Source: Colwellia sp.
Lineage (GTDB): Bacteria; Pseudomonadota; Gammaproteobacteria; Enterobacterales; Alteromonadaceae
Assembly: GCA_026196955.1 (NCBI GenBank)
Contig: JAPHTO010000069.1
Location: forward strand, 1 to 47,251
Reading direction: 5' to 3'
Length of the DNA stretch: 47,251 bases
Under the pieces are notes generated by a model. That model had not been told where the DNA came from and made no database searches. It saw only the letters and a list, made by a program, of their open reading frames with translations. The position numbers and the translations under genes were made by a program. This document shows positions 35,290 to 44,052 of the stretch, one piece after another. The first letter of the stretch is position 1. Each line of letters starts with the position of its first letter.

Positions 35290-35480
35290 ATGATGGGGTT
35301 TGAGACAGAAGTCTGAATAGTTGCTAGTATCAGTTTCCTCATTGCTGGCATTTCTAAGTCTGGTTTTGTCGAAGGTCTTGGTGTAATTACTGTTAGCCTT
35401 GCTGGTTAGTCCAATCAAAACAATTGCAATTATGTTTCCGTTATTAATTTAATGGTGATGCTAATGTAGGTTAAAAGCAA
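35290..35480 (+). pseudogene. Remnant of a TauE/SafE (TSUP) permease gene
   Basis: An AAGGAGG at 35273-35279 precedes ATG 35290. The frame reads eight codons to a TGA at 35314, then continues with IVASISFLIAGISKSGF and GLGVITVSLAG, the standard N-terminal signature of sulphite-exporter/TSUP permeases (compare GISKGGFGGGLG). A TAG follows at 35407, and the neighbouring +1 frame then gives VSPIKTIAIMFPLLI, which is the next TSUP helix. A nonsense codon, a frameshift and loss of the rest show that the gene is dead. Not detectable as an open frame. Confidence 0.55.
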
Positions 35481-35522
35481 AAATTCAGTAACCCCTACTT
35501 TGTTAGAGTCAATTCAATTTGT

Positions 35523-37085
35523 TCAATTGTTTGCAATAATGATCTCTACCATATTGTTTTGTTGCTGAGCCATGCGTGTTGTATTATTACTGAGTTCAAG
35601 CGTTTTCTGGGCTTGATCAGAGGCATCAGTTGCGGCATTGCTGATGGCGTGAATTTGTTCGTTTACCTCTCGTGTTGCAGTATTTTGCTGCTCGTTGGCT
35701 GTTGTAATTGTTGAGCTCATATTATTGATTGCATTGATAGCCTCGATAATAGAAAGTAGATTTACACTGGTTTCTTCTATACGTTCCACGGTAGAGCCAG
35801 CCAAGACCTGAGCACCTTTCATTTCGTTTGATGTATTAGCTGTTGCTGTGTGCAGTTCTTCAATGATAGCGCTTATTTCAGTGGTGGATATACGGGTTTG
35901 CTGTGCAAGGGTACGTACTTCATCAGCAACCACGGCAAAGCCTCGACCATCTTCCCCTGCACGAGCTGCTTCAATAGCTGCATTTAATGCTAACAGGTTA
36001 GTTTTATCCGCAATCTCGTGAATAACATCAACAACTTTATCAATTTGACTACTGTGCTCTTGCAACGTTTCGAGCGTTTGTCCAATTTTATCAATAGCTA
36101 CATTTAATGATTTAATGGCATTGATTGCGTTATCTACGGCCTTTGTACCAAGCTCTGCATCTTGTTGCGCTTGTTGTACTTGCACAAGGCTGCTACGGGT
36201 AATGTTTGTTACTTCATCTGTGGTCACCGTCATTTCTTCAACGGCAGCGGCAATGTGCTCTAGCGCAACTTGTTGTGAGTTAATACTAGAGACCGTTGAC
36301 GCCGTCATTTGAGATGAACTATAAGAACTTTGTTCAACTTCACTAGAAGCATTTTGTACTCGACGTAAAATTGCATCTAGTTGAGACAGTAACATGCATT
36401 GCACAAGCTCTAGCTGGCCAATATCATCAGCAGTACCTGTATACAATAATTGTTTCACTGGGTGACTGACAATTTGTCTACTGCGATCAACTAGTTTTTT
36501 AAATCTTCTGGTGATTCTTTTATTACCAATAACTGCTAAAGCCAGAGTTAAGCTTGCAGCAGTTAAGGAGGAATATGTTGGCATCTGCCATAGCATCCAT
36601 CCCAACGAAGGTATTAATGAAAGCAGTAGCGAAAGGTTAAGGCGATCGCCTAATTCAAACTGTTTTCGTATAAGGGCTTTAGGCATTTTGCCTAAACGGC
36701 GTTGCTCATAAACATCTTGAGCACGTTGAACCGTTGCAACTGAAGGCTCTCTATAAATGCACTGGTATTCCGTAATCTTACCATTTTCTATGCTTGGGAT
36801 AATATAGGTGTCCAGCCACATTTCTTTACCTGCTCGGGTACTATTGAGAATAATACCCATCCAAGGTTGGCCTTGCAGTATGGTCTCCCACAATTGCTTG
36901 AAGGGGCCTTTCGGCATTTTTGGATGACCAATAAAACTAATATTTCTCCCATACAGCTCCTCACGTGAATAGCCAAATAACTGGCAAAAATCTTCACTTG
37001 CATAGCTAATATTGGCGGATGGATCTGTAATAATGACAAGTACACCATGGTGCTTTATTTGATTGTTTTTATTATTATCACTCAT
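35523..37085 (-). CDS. Aer-type methyl-accepting chemotaxis protein with PAS domain
   Basis: 520 residues from ATG 37085. A PAS domain at about 10-110 ([22 protein letters not shown]) is followed by a linker, two close membrane helices (about 150-185), a short HAMP-like part, and a cytoplasmic signalling domain with the MCP hairpin [26 protein letters not shown] (26 residues; key EAARAGE). No periplasmic sensor is present, so it probably senses redox or an internal ligand, as Aer does. Start is ambiguous: ATG 37094 has AAGG too close and 37154 extends into an unlikely hydrophobic start. Its place beside phenol genes suggests energy or aromatic taxis. Confidence 0.88.
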   Translation of the reverse strand: MSDNNKNNQIKHHGVLVIITDPSANISYASEDFCQLFGYSREELYGRNISFIGHPKMPKGPFKQLWETILQGQPWMGIILNSTRAGKEMWLDTYIIPSIENGKITEYQCIYREPSVATVQRAQDVYEQRRLGKMPKALIRKQFELGDRLNLSLLLSLIPSLGWMLWQMPTYSSLTAASLTLALAVIGNKRITRRFKKLVDRSRQIVSHPVKQLLYTGTADDIGQLELVQCMLLSQLDAILRRVQNASSEVEQSSYSSSQMTASTVSSINSQQVALEHIAAAVEEMTVTTDEVTNITRSSLVQVQQAQQDAELGTKAVDNAINAIKSLNVAIDKIGQTLETLQEHSSQIDKVVDVIHEIADKTNLLALNAAIEAARAGEDGRGFAVVADEVRTLAQQTRISTTEISAIIEELHTATANTSNEMKGAQVLAGSTVERIEETSVNLLSIIEAINAINNMSSTITTANEQQNTATREVNEQIHAISNAATDASDQAQKTLELSNNTTRMAQQQNNMVEIIIANN

Positions 37086-37449
37086 TATTTTCATTACCTT
37101 GAAAGCAGTTTTAATTGAAAGCCCTACCATTGAAAACAGCACAAACCAGGCCAAATCGAAAATATTTGTTTGAATTTTTATCTAGACTCATTGGCGACCA
37201 GTTATAACAATAGTTAGCGCTTAACTAGCGACTATTTTTAAGCAAAAATAGTCATAAGAAAGAAGAATCAATTTGGGGTAATTTTATGATTTAATACATT
37301 CATCATAGTGAAATGATTAGATAGTGATGATTTCATTAATTGATTGAAAAAATGAAAATGATGAAATTGAAGCTTAAAATAAAAATAACTATCCGTTATT
37401 AAATACCCTTAGAGCGGATTAAATAGTTATTTTTATTGGGCGGAAATAG
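37086..37449. other. Gap between the chemoreceptor and the flavin monooxygenase
   Basis: 364 AT-rich bases upstream of the minus-strand chemoreceptor and downstream of the minus-strand monooxygenase. It contains the weak sigma54-like site at 37138-37153 and repeated GAAATGAT/GATGAAAT-type motifs (37311-37370). No gene seen. Confidence 0.5.
37138..37153 (-). promoter_or_regulatory. Weak sigma54-like promoter of the chemoreceptor gene
   Basis: On the minus strand TGGCCTGGTTTGTGCT keeps GG-N10-GC and TGGC, but differs from consensus at four informative positions. The predicted start would be near 37127, 42 bases before the ATG at 37085. No enhancer-like dyad was found at the usual distance. Confidence 0.3.
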
Positions 37450-38469
37450 TTATTTTGAAAATTCAGCCATCAATTTGCTATAGCTGGCACAGCGATCGGC
37501 GAAATCATAGATCACATTGACCAGCATTACTTCATCTACATCATAATCCATTGCCAGCTCTTCTATGTCAGATCGACATTCAGCCGCTGTTCCTGAAATG
37601 ACCGTGTTGAGTGTTTCCTGATAATAGGCTTGATCTGAAAGGGAGAGTTTCTTATAACGATCCAGAGCATCTTTTGGTGAGCGAATGGCTTCGCGAATTC
37701 CATGCCTAAAAGCCATGACTTTCCAGTACATATTGGGCGCGGCAATATAAGCGGCTTCTTCTTTACTGTCTGCACAAATACAGGCAACGGATAAAATGGC
37801 CTGTGCCTTTTTGAAGCCTTTGCCGTTGGGTTTAAATCGTTGTTTATAATGACGAATGATATCAGTTGAGCGTTCGTGGGTACCAATAAACAGTGCTAGC
37901 ACAAAACCTAACCCTAATTGTGCCGCTAATTCAATACTGCCGGTGCTGGTTCCCAGTGTCCATAGTTGCGGAGCTTGAGCGCCAATAGGTGTTGCATTCG
38001 TTCCATAATAAGGGTGTTTAGATTCAAAGCTATCTAGTAAAAAATCATTTAGGTCGCTAAGCGTGTGGGGATATAAGCTGACATCGTTAGGATTATTTGG
38101 AAAGGCTAGCGCTAGACTCGTGCTATCTGTGCCACCGGGTGCTCGACCAACGCCTAAGTCAATTCGTCCAGGGTTAAGGGCTTCTAAAGTACGAAATGTT
38201 TCAGCTACCTTCAAAGGGCTATAGTGAGATAGCATTACGCCACCACTGCCAATACGAATATTTTTTGTATGTTGAGCAATATGTGAAATGAGTATTTCAG
38301 GGCAAGAGCTGGAATAGCTTGCAGTATCATGGTGTTCGGCAAGCCAAAAGCGATGATAGCCAAGTTCATCACATAATTTGGCCAATGTTGTTGAGGAATG
38401 TAGAGCGTCTGCTTGAGATTGTCCATTGTGAACAGGAGCCTGATCTACAACACTGAGTTTTAGCTTCAT
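37450..38469 (-). CDS. Luciferase-like (LLM) flavin-dependent monooxygenase
   Basis: 339 residues of the bacterial luciferase-like TIM-barrel family (YhbW-type). Family features are LAKLCDELGYHRFWLAEHHD near 30-48, IGSGGVMLSHYSPLKVAE near 74 and RIDLGVGRAPGG near 102. Such enzymes use reduced FMN or F420; with Gammaproteobacteria FMN is expected, supplied by a reductase not seen nearby. Its start overlaps the end of the GlcG/HbpS gene as ATGA, so translation is coupled. It is the last gene of the regulator-GlcG-LLM operon. Substrate unknown; an aromatic or ring-cleavage intermediate is a guess from context. Confidence 0.88.
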   Translation of the reverse strand: MKLKLSVVDQAPVHNGQSQADALHSSTTLAKLCDELGYHRFWLAEHHDTASYSSSCPEILISHIAQHTKNIRIGSGGVMLSHYSPLKVAETFRTLEALNPGRIDLGVGRAPGGTDSTSLALAFPNNPNDVSLYPHTLSDLNDFLLDSFESKHPYYGTNATPIGAQAPQLWTLGTSTGSIELAAQLGLGFVLALFIGTHERSTDIIRHYKQRFKPNGKGFKKAQAILSVACICADSKEEAAYIAAPNMYWKVMAFRHGIREAIRSPKDALDRYKKLSLSDQAYYQETLNTVISGTAAECRSDIEELAMDYDVDEVMLVNVIYDFADRCASYSKLMAEFSK

Positions 38470-38882
38470 GATGTTTCCTTAACGGTATTCGTTATTTGTA
38501 GCTGGGAAATGGCATAGAGCGCAATCTCTTTATCTTGTGCTGCACTGCCCCCTGATATACCTATCCCTCCAATTACGGTACCATCTAGGTTTATAGGCTC
38601 ACCGCCAGCAAAAAGAATCAGACCATTATTGGTTTGCTCAATACTCTCTAATTGGTGCTCTCTAACCAGTTGCCCCAATGTTTCTGTAGGCACTTGAAAC
38701 AGTACTGCACTACGCGCTTTTTTAAGAGCTACATCAGTTGATCCCAGTAAAGCACCATCCATTTTCTGAAATGCTATAAGGTTTGCTCCAACATCATAAA
38801 TTGCAATATTCACCTTGATATTTAAAGAGTTGGCGCACTTAATGGCTGCACTGACTAAACATTGACTGCTGATCTGATTCAT
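38466..38882 (-). CDS. GlcG/HbpS-family protein
   Basis: 138 residues of the GlcG/HbpS (DUF336) family: VNIAIYDVGANLIAFQKMDGA near 24, then STDVALKKARSAV near 47 and GGIGISGGSAAQDKEIA near 106. Members bind haem or flavin, or act as small accessory subunits beside oxidoreductases. It has no signal peptide, so it is cytoplasmic. It begins 3 bases after the sigma54 regulator gene and overlaps the LLM gene by four bases. As it is fixed between a regulator and a flavin monooxygenase, it may bind a cofactor or product for that enzyme. Confidence 0.87.
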   Translation of the reverse strand: MNQISSQCLVSAAIKCANSLNIKVNIAIYDVGANLIAFQKMDGALLGSTDVALKKARSAVLFQVPTETLGQLVREHQLESIEQTNNGLILFAGGEPINLDGTVIGGIGISGGSAAQDKEIALYAISQLQITNTVKETS

Positions 38883-38885
38883 TAG

Positions 38886-40601
38886 TTATACTTCTATATT
38901 GAGTTTTTTAAGGCGGTAGGAAAAAGTTGGTCGGCTCATTCCTAGCATTCTTGCGGCTTCTGAAACATTAGATTCAGCTTTTTCTATCGCATATTTGAGG
39001 ATGGATTCTTCAATTTTTTCCATAGAGCCAACTTGGGTAATGGCTTCATTGAGCCAACTTTCCTTTAAATTGTGATTCTCTACATCGTTTGTGGGGGCTT
39101 GATCATTGTTCAATGAGCCTAAAGAAGAGATAACTTGGCTGTTTTTATCTAACTTAAAACTTGGGAAAAGATGTTGAGCATCAATTGTCACACCATTCTC
39201 AGCAAGAATTAACCCTCTCTCTATAATATTTTCAAGTTCTCTGACATTACCAGGCCACGTATAGTTTAATACCGTTTTCATGGCGAGCTCAGATAGGCCT
39301 AGCGTTTTTATATTGTAGAAAGATTCATATTTTTTTAAGAAATGTGACACTAATAATGGGATGTCTTCTCTACGCTCTCTTAAGGGGGGGATATTAATTG
39401 GATAAACATTTAATCGATAGTATAAATCGGCGCGAAAACGCCCTTCATCTACGGCTTTTAACAAAGATTCATTTGTTGCTGCAATCACTCGTACATCTAC
39501 TTTACGGGTTCGGCTATCGCCAACTCGCTCTAATTCTTCCTCTTGGAGTACCCGTAAAAGAGTCGCCTGCGCTCTAGGGGTTAACTCGATCACTTCATCG
39601 AGAAATATCGTACCCTTGCTAGCCCGTTCAAATCGCCCTGCCCGAGATTGAGTTGCACCAGTGTAGGCACCTTTCTCCACACCAAAGAGCTCAGACTCGA
39701 TTAGCTCTGGTGGAATGGCGGCACAGTTGACGGCGACAAAGGGTTTATCATTACGCTGACTATTCTCATGAATACCTTTAGCTACCAGTTCTTTACCAAC
39801 GCCAGTTTCGCCTAAAAGCAGTACTGATACTTTGCCTGAAGAGGCTTTTTTAGCAAGATTACAAACAGTTTTAAATCCTTCAGACTGCCCCAAAAAATTT
39901 CCTAACGTGTCAGATTCAGTAATTTTATCGCGCAAAACAGATAACTGATCTTGCAATTCGTACAACTCTTCGATAATCGGTGTGCTATTGAAGTATTTAC
40001 GGTAGCTGGCATAGTCCTCCCATTCTTTGGCTGGGCGGCCTTCAAATAAACAAGCACTATGGTTACAACCTCGGCACTCTTTTTCTTTAAAGATGATTTC
40101 TTGACCCAACAACGCAGAGGCAAGACTACTAATATGACCCATTAATGCCCAGCAGCATGGGCCTGTTTTAAGCCCAAGCTCTGAAATTTGCATTTCAGCC
40201 TCATAAGAATCATGCATTTCAAGTTGGGCAAAAAAATGACTTTTCTCAATATTAGTTTCAAGTAATATTTCTTCTACCCTTACGGAGCCCTTCAATGTTT
40301 GAAGCTCCAAGCCTGCTCTGAAAAGTTCTTCTGGAGAAGCATCAATAAATTGGTTTCGTACTAATTCAGCATCTCTCTGCCCTAGATTATAACCAAGGCG
40401 CATAAAAAACCCTTTAGCCCTTTCTAGACCTAATGTGAGGATCTGTTCTTTACGGAAATTTGCCAAAGATGATAGTTGTAATAGCAACATACGTTGCTCA
40501 CCAAACCAAATGTTAGGCTCATCTTTTTGGCAGCGAGCTTGGTGCATTATTTGTTGAGTATCTATCGAGTCAAACCTTTGTGGCTCAGTAAAATGATTCA
40601 T
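38886..40601 (-). CDS. Second DmpR-like sigma54 activator with altered ligand pocket
   Basis: 571 residues from ATG 40601 (a start 13 codons upstream is also possible; neither has a good ribosome binding site). XylR_N/V4R sensor, AAA+ domain with GETGVGKE and GAYTGA (Tyr where GAFTGA is usual), and a Fis-type helix-turn-helix (SEAARMLGMSRPTFSYRLKK). Zinc ligands matching MopR are kept (Cys150, Glu173, Cys176, Cys184). The phenol-contacting residues are not: the His is Gln101 and the Trp is Met129. It should therefore bind a different, perhaps less polar, aromatic. It is the first gene of an operon with GlcG/HbpS and LLM proteins and is divergent from a LysR gene. No sigma54 promoter was found beside it. 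Confidence 0.88.
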   Translation of the reverse strand: MNHFTEPQRFDSIDTQQIMHQARCQKDEPNIWFGEQRMLLLQLSSLANFRKEQILTLGLERAKGFFMRLGYNLGQRDAELVRNQFIDASPEELFRAGLELQTLKGSVRVEEILLETNIEKSHFFAQLEMHDSYEAEMQISELGLKTGPCCWALMGHISSLASALLGQEIIFKEKECRGCNHSACLFEGRPAKEWEDYASYRKYFNSTPIIEELYELQDQLSVLRDKITESDTLGNFLGQSEGFKTVCNLAKKASSGKVSVLLLGETGVGKELVAKGIHENSQRNDKPFVAVNCAAIPPELIESELFGVEKGAYTGATQSRAGRFERASKGTIFLDEVIELTPRAQATLLRVLQEEELERVGDSRTRKVDVRVIAATNESLLKAVDEGRFRADLYYRLNVYPINIPPLRERREDIPLLVSHFLKKYESFYNIKTLGLSELAMKTVLNYTWPGNVRELENIIERGLILAENGVTIDAQHLFPSFKLDKNSQVISSLGSLNNDQAPTNDVENHNLKESWLNEAITQVGSMEKIEESILKYAIEKAESNVSEAARMLGMSRPTFSYRLKKLNIEV

Positions 40602-40682
40602 GGTTTTGTACTCATTTCGTTGTTTCGAGTACTCCATCATAGTAAATTGCGTATATAAATTTTAGAGGCTAAAGTGTAAAGT

Positions 40683-40704
40683 ATAATCCCATATATGGGA
40701 TTAT
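40683..40704. promoter_or_regulatory. Perfect 22-bp palindrome in the regulator/LysR divergent gap
   Basis: Left arm ATAATCCCATA (40683-40693) is followed directly by its exact reverse complement. It lies 33 bases before the LysR ATG and 82 bases before the sigma54-regulator start. Perfect symmetry without a loop argues for a dimeric repressor or LysR operator rather than an RNA hairpin. Confidence 0.6.
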
Positions 40705-40736
40705 CTTAACGAAGCTAATTGAAGAGGCGATATTTT

Positions 40737-41612
40737 ATGAATTATCAAGAGCTTTTTGTCTTTCTTAAAGTTATAGAGCAAGGCAGTTTTATTGGTGCTG
40801 CCAAGATGCTTAATATGCCCACTTCAACCGTTAGTCGTAAAGTGATGCAGCTTGAAAAAGATGTTGGCTATAAACTAATGCATCGCAATGCTAGAACGAT
40901 GGTGCTGACAGAAGCCGGAGAAAAATTTCATAGCCGCTGCCAGCCTTTATATAATGAACTAGAGCATGTTGCCATAGAATTAAATGATGAATTAGCAGAT
41001 CCTTCTGGCTTACTGAAAGTAACAGCGCCTATTAGTTTAACTAATGATTTATTGGCAGAATGTATTTTTCAATTTATGGAGCACTTCCCTCGAATTCAAT
41101 TGGAACTAATGTTAGTAAATCGTAATTTAGATTTAGTTGGTGAAGGTGTGGATGTTGCTTTTCGCATAGGTGATATTAATTTACACAACTGGGTTTCTAA
41201 ACCGTTAATTGAATCTACCTTTAGCCTGTGTGCCAGTGAAGATTACCTTCAGCGACGAGGAGAACCACTGCACCCACACGATCTATATCAACATACCTTG
41301 ATAGTACCAAGAAATACCTCTGTCTGGCATTTTGAAGAAGAAAATGGTGAAAAAGCGCATATTGATTGTGTAGCTCGCCTTAAAATTGATGAGCTAAAAT
41401 TAGCCTCTAGAGCAGCAGAGTTCGGTTTAGGTATTGTTAACATCCCTGATTATGTCGTGCTTAAATCCATTGAAAATGGACGCCTGAAACGATTAATGCC
41501 AAATTGGAAATCTCATTCTCGAAAGGTACATATGCTTTATCAGAAACGTCAATATACGCCTGTAAAAGTACAGTTGTTTATTGATTTTGTTATGGCGCGC
41601 CTTAAGCGTTAA
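40737..41612 (+). CDS. LysR-family regulator
   Basis: 291 residues from ATG 40737 with GAGG about 9 bases upstream. The N-terminal winged helix is typical (GSFIGAAKMLNMPTSTVSRKVMQLE), followed by an effector domain with DLVGEGVDVAFRIGD near 122. This resembles the group that includes DmlR and AaeR. It is divergent from the sigma54 regulator/GlcG/LLM operon, and the perfect palindrome at 40683 lies between, so it may control that operon as well as itself. Ends convergent with the truncated TonB receptor. Confidence 0.87.
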   Translation: MNYQELFVFLKVIEQGSFIGAAKMLNMPTSTVSRKVMQLEKDVGYKLMHRNARTMVLTEAGEKFHSRCQPLYNELEHVAIELNDELADPSGLLKVTAPISLTNDLLAECIFQFMEHFPRIQLELMLVNRNLDLVGEGVDVAFRIGDINLHNWVSKPLIESTFSLCASEDYLQRRGEPLHPHDLYQHTLIVPRNTSVWHFEEENGEKAHIDCVARLKIDELKLASRAAEFGLGIVNIPDYVVLKSIENGRLKRLMPNWKSHSRKVHMLYQKRQYTPVKVQLFIDFVMARLKR

Positions 41613-41677
41613 CAAAAAGTGACCACTCCAAAACTAAGTCACTGTATAGAGTTTCCTACTAAAAATAACATGTAAGT

Positions 41678-42610
41678 TTATTTTTTGTATCCGTACATAT
41701 GCTCAAACCCAGGAATACGAGTTTCCCAAACAGGAATTTTATCACCAATAATTCCCTTCAATGTTTCCAGAAAAAGTTTGGTTTTTATTGTGTAACGGTC
41801 ATCAATAATTTTAAATACTCGTGGTGTTAAAGCCGCCCCTTCGATTTCAAATGTTGAATGGGATAGTTTAAGATTGGCACTTAACGAGGCTGTAGGTTCC
41901 CAGACAAAAGTGGCACGAACCAGTTTGTCGTCTAAAGCTGAATTCACGCCATCCATTTGATTTACGATGAAGCCATCACTACTCGATACTTTCCCTGCAA
42001 CACGTACGGCTAATTCATCGCTAAGAGGGATTGTTGCCGCACCAGAGATATCACTGGTACCATATTTGGGTTCATAGCGAAGATTAATAAAACCATTAAG
42101 GTCTTCGTCTACGTCAGGGCTTTTGGTAACAATATTGATTGCACCAGCAATAGTGTTTTTGCCAAATAATAATCCCTGTGGTCCGCGCAATATTTCCACA
42201 CGTTCAATATCTAGAAATGGCGCTCTAAACTGTCGTGCACGTCCCATATAGATATCATCAATATACATGCCCACTGATTGTTCAAATGAGCGATTAAAGC
42301 CTGAGCCGATACCGCGGATATTTACCGAGGTATTGGTAGGGCCTTTGCTAATGTGCACCCCAGGAACAAACTCAACTAAATCAGTCAAATCTGAAATTTG
42401 ACCATTTTCAATATCTGCTCCAGAAACGGCTGAAACAGAAATTGGTACTTCCTTAAGTGACTGAGAGCGCTTTTGGGCGGTAACTTGAATAACTTCAAGT
42501 TTTAAATCATTTTCTTTTGTAGCTTGTTCCTCAGCTATTGCGTATTGACTGCTTAACAGGGCAAAAGTAATTGCACTCGCTAAACATGATTTCTGGCTAT
42601 AAGTTTTCAT
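41678..42610 (-). pseudogene. TonB-dependent receptor, truncated after the plug domain
   Basis: 310 residues. Signal peptide (MKTYSQKSCLASAITFALLS, cleavage near AIAEE), then LEVIQVTAQKRSQSLKEVPISVSA as TonB-box/plug start (in two parts of fewer than 20) and plug landmarks VNIRGIG and RVEILRGPQGLLFGKNTIAG. Only about 100 residues of barrel follow. Normal receptors have 700-850 residues and end in an aromatic; this ends GFEHMYGYKK, which is not a barrel end. About 450 residues are missing and no continuation was found before the LysR gene. It may have been lost by deletion; a functional plug-only product is unlikely. Confidence 0.75.
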
Positions 42611-42837
42611 CTGCTGACACCTATTATTTGTGTTTTAGTTATATAACCTCATCTTTAAGGATGAGTGATTTATAACCACAATAGATGTTTTACAGGTATT
42701 TCGGCAATGTTACATAAGGACACTAAATTGTTTTTTACGGCCATCAACCTATTCATTAGCACATAAATTCGATGTAAACATGTATATATAGGCCGTTATA
42801 GGTTTCAGGCATTCAGTTGTTCGTTACCGCTGTTTTA

Positions 42838-44052
42838 TTAACTAACTGTGGCATCCGAAAATAATTTATTTATATGTTCGGTGCTGTAATTGAGTTTTTT
42901 GGATAATACTTGATAGCTATGCTGTCCTAAGTCAGGTGATGCGCTACGATATTGCAATGGCGTTGCCGAAAGATTAATCGGAGATGCTACTGTGTCAATC
43001 ATCTCTCCATGTTGATTAGCTAGTTGTTTAACCATTTGGCGATGCTTAATTTGCGGGTGACTGAAAACCTGCTCAAGGGTATTAACGGCTCCACAAGGTA
43101 CAGCAGCCCCTTCAAGTTGTTCAATCCACCATTGACTGGTATGTTCAGCAAGTTTACAGGCAAGAATAGGCACTAACTTATCTCGATTTAGCACCCGTTG
43201 CTCATTTGTTGAAAACCAAGGATCTTCAGCGATTTTAGGGCATTGAGCAATTTGACAAAATTTTGCAAATTGGTTGTCATTACCTATCGCTAAAATAATA
43301 CAGCCATCTTGAGTGGCAAAAGTTTGATAAGGGACAATGTTAGGGTGCCCGTTACCTAGTCTTTGTGGATTATCGCCTGTGGCTAAATAGTTCATCCCTT
43401 GATTAGCTAATGCCGCCACTTGCACATCAAGTAAAGAAATATCGATATGCTGACCTTGATGCGTATGATGTCGTGCCATCAGTGACGCGAGTATCGCATT
43501 ACAGCTATATAAACCTGTCATCACATCAACAAGGGCAACGCCAACTTTCATTGGCATACCCTCTGGCTCTCCCGTGATGCTCATCATGCCGCCTTCACCT
43601 TGGATCATGCCATCATAGCCAGCTTTTTGCGCACACGGACCATTTTGACCAAATCCGGTAATAGAGCAATAAACCAACGCAGGATTGATCTCTTTTACGC
43701 TTTGATAATCAAGACCATACTTAGCAAGCCCCCCTACTTTGTAGTTCTCAATGAGTACGTCAGCCTGAGCAATTAAATCTTTGATCACGTGCTGACCTTC
43801 TGTTTGAGTAATATCAATAGCAATGGACTGCTTATTACGGTTCACGCAATGAAAATATGCCGCTTGTGGTGGTTGGCTTTCACTCGCTGGTTTTATAAAA
43901 GGAGGCCCCCAAAAGCGAGTGTCATCACCCTTTTTGGGACGCTCAACCTTAATGACCTCAGCGCCCATGTCAGCTAGCATTTGCGACGCCCAAGGCCCGG
44001 CAAGAATTCGGCTTAAGTCGACAACAGTGATATTCTCTAATGCGCTAGTCAT
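42838..44052 (-). CDS. CaiB/BaiF-family CoA-transferase
   Basis: 404 residues. Family features: the start ENITVVDLSRILAGPWASQM, GAEVIKVERP near 31, NRNKQSIAID near 71 and the catalytic Asp176 in GVALVDVMTG. Type III CoA-transferases use an aspartyl-CoA intermediate. Its ATG at 44052 overlaps the stop of the glutaryl-CoA dehydrogenase gene as TAATG, so the two are coupled. With that neighbour the natural role is activation of glutarate to glutaryl-CoA, as in SUGCT-type enzymes; this is inference. Confidence 0.9.
   Translation of the reverse strand: MTSALENITVVDLSRILAGPWASQMLADMGAEVIKVERPKKGDDTRFWGPPFIKPASESQPPQAAYFHCVNRNKQSIAIDITQTEGQHVIKDLIAQADVLIENYKVGGLAKYGLDYQSVKEINPALVYCSITGFGQNGPCAQKAGYDGMIQGEGGMMSITGEPEGMPMKVGVALVDVMTGLYSCNAILASLMARHHTHQGQHIDISLLDVQVAALANQGMNYLATGDNPQRLGNGHPNIVPYQTFATQDGCIILAIGNDNQFAKFCQIAQCPKIAEDPWFSTNEQRVLNRDKLVPILACKLAEHTSQWWIEQLEGAAVPCGAVNTLEQVFSHPQIKHRQMVKQLANQHGEMIDTVASPINLSATPLQYRSASPDLGQHSYQVLSKKLNYSTEHINKLFSDATVS

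Noticed and set aside
35344-35359. TGGCATTTCTAAGTCT as a sigma54 promoter
   Set aside because: The -12 GC is missing at the required spacing, and the sequence is inside the TSUP remnant.
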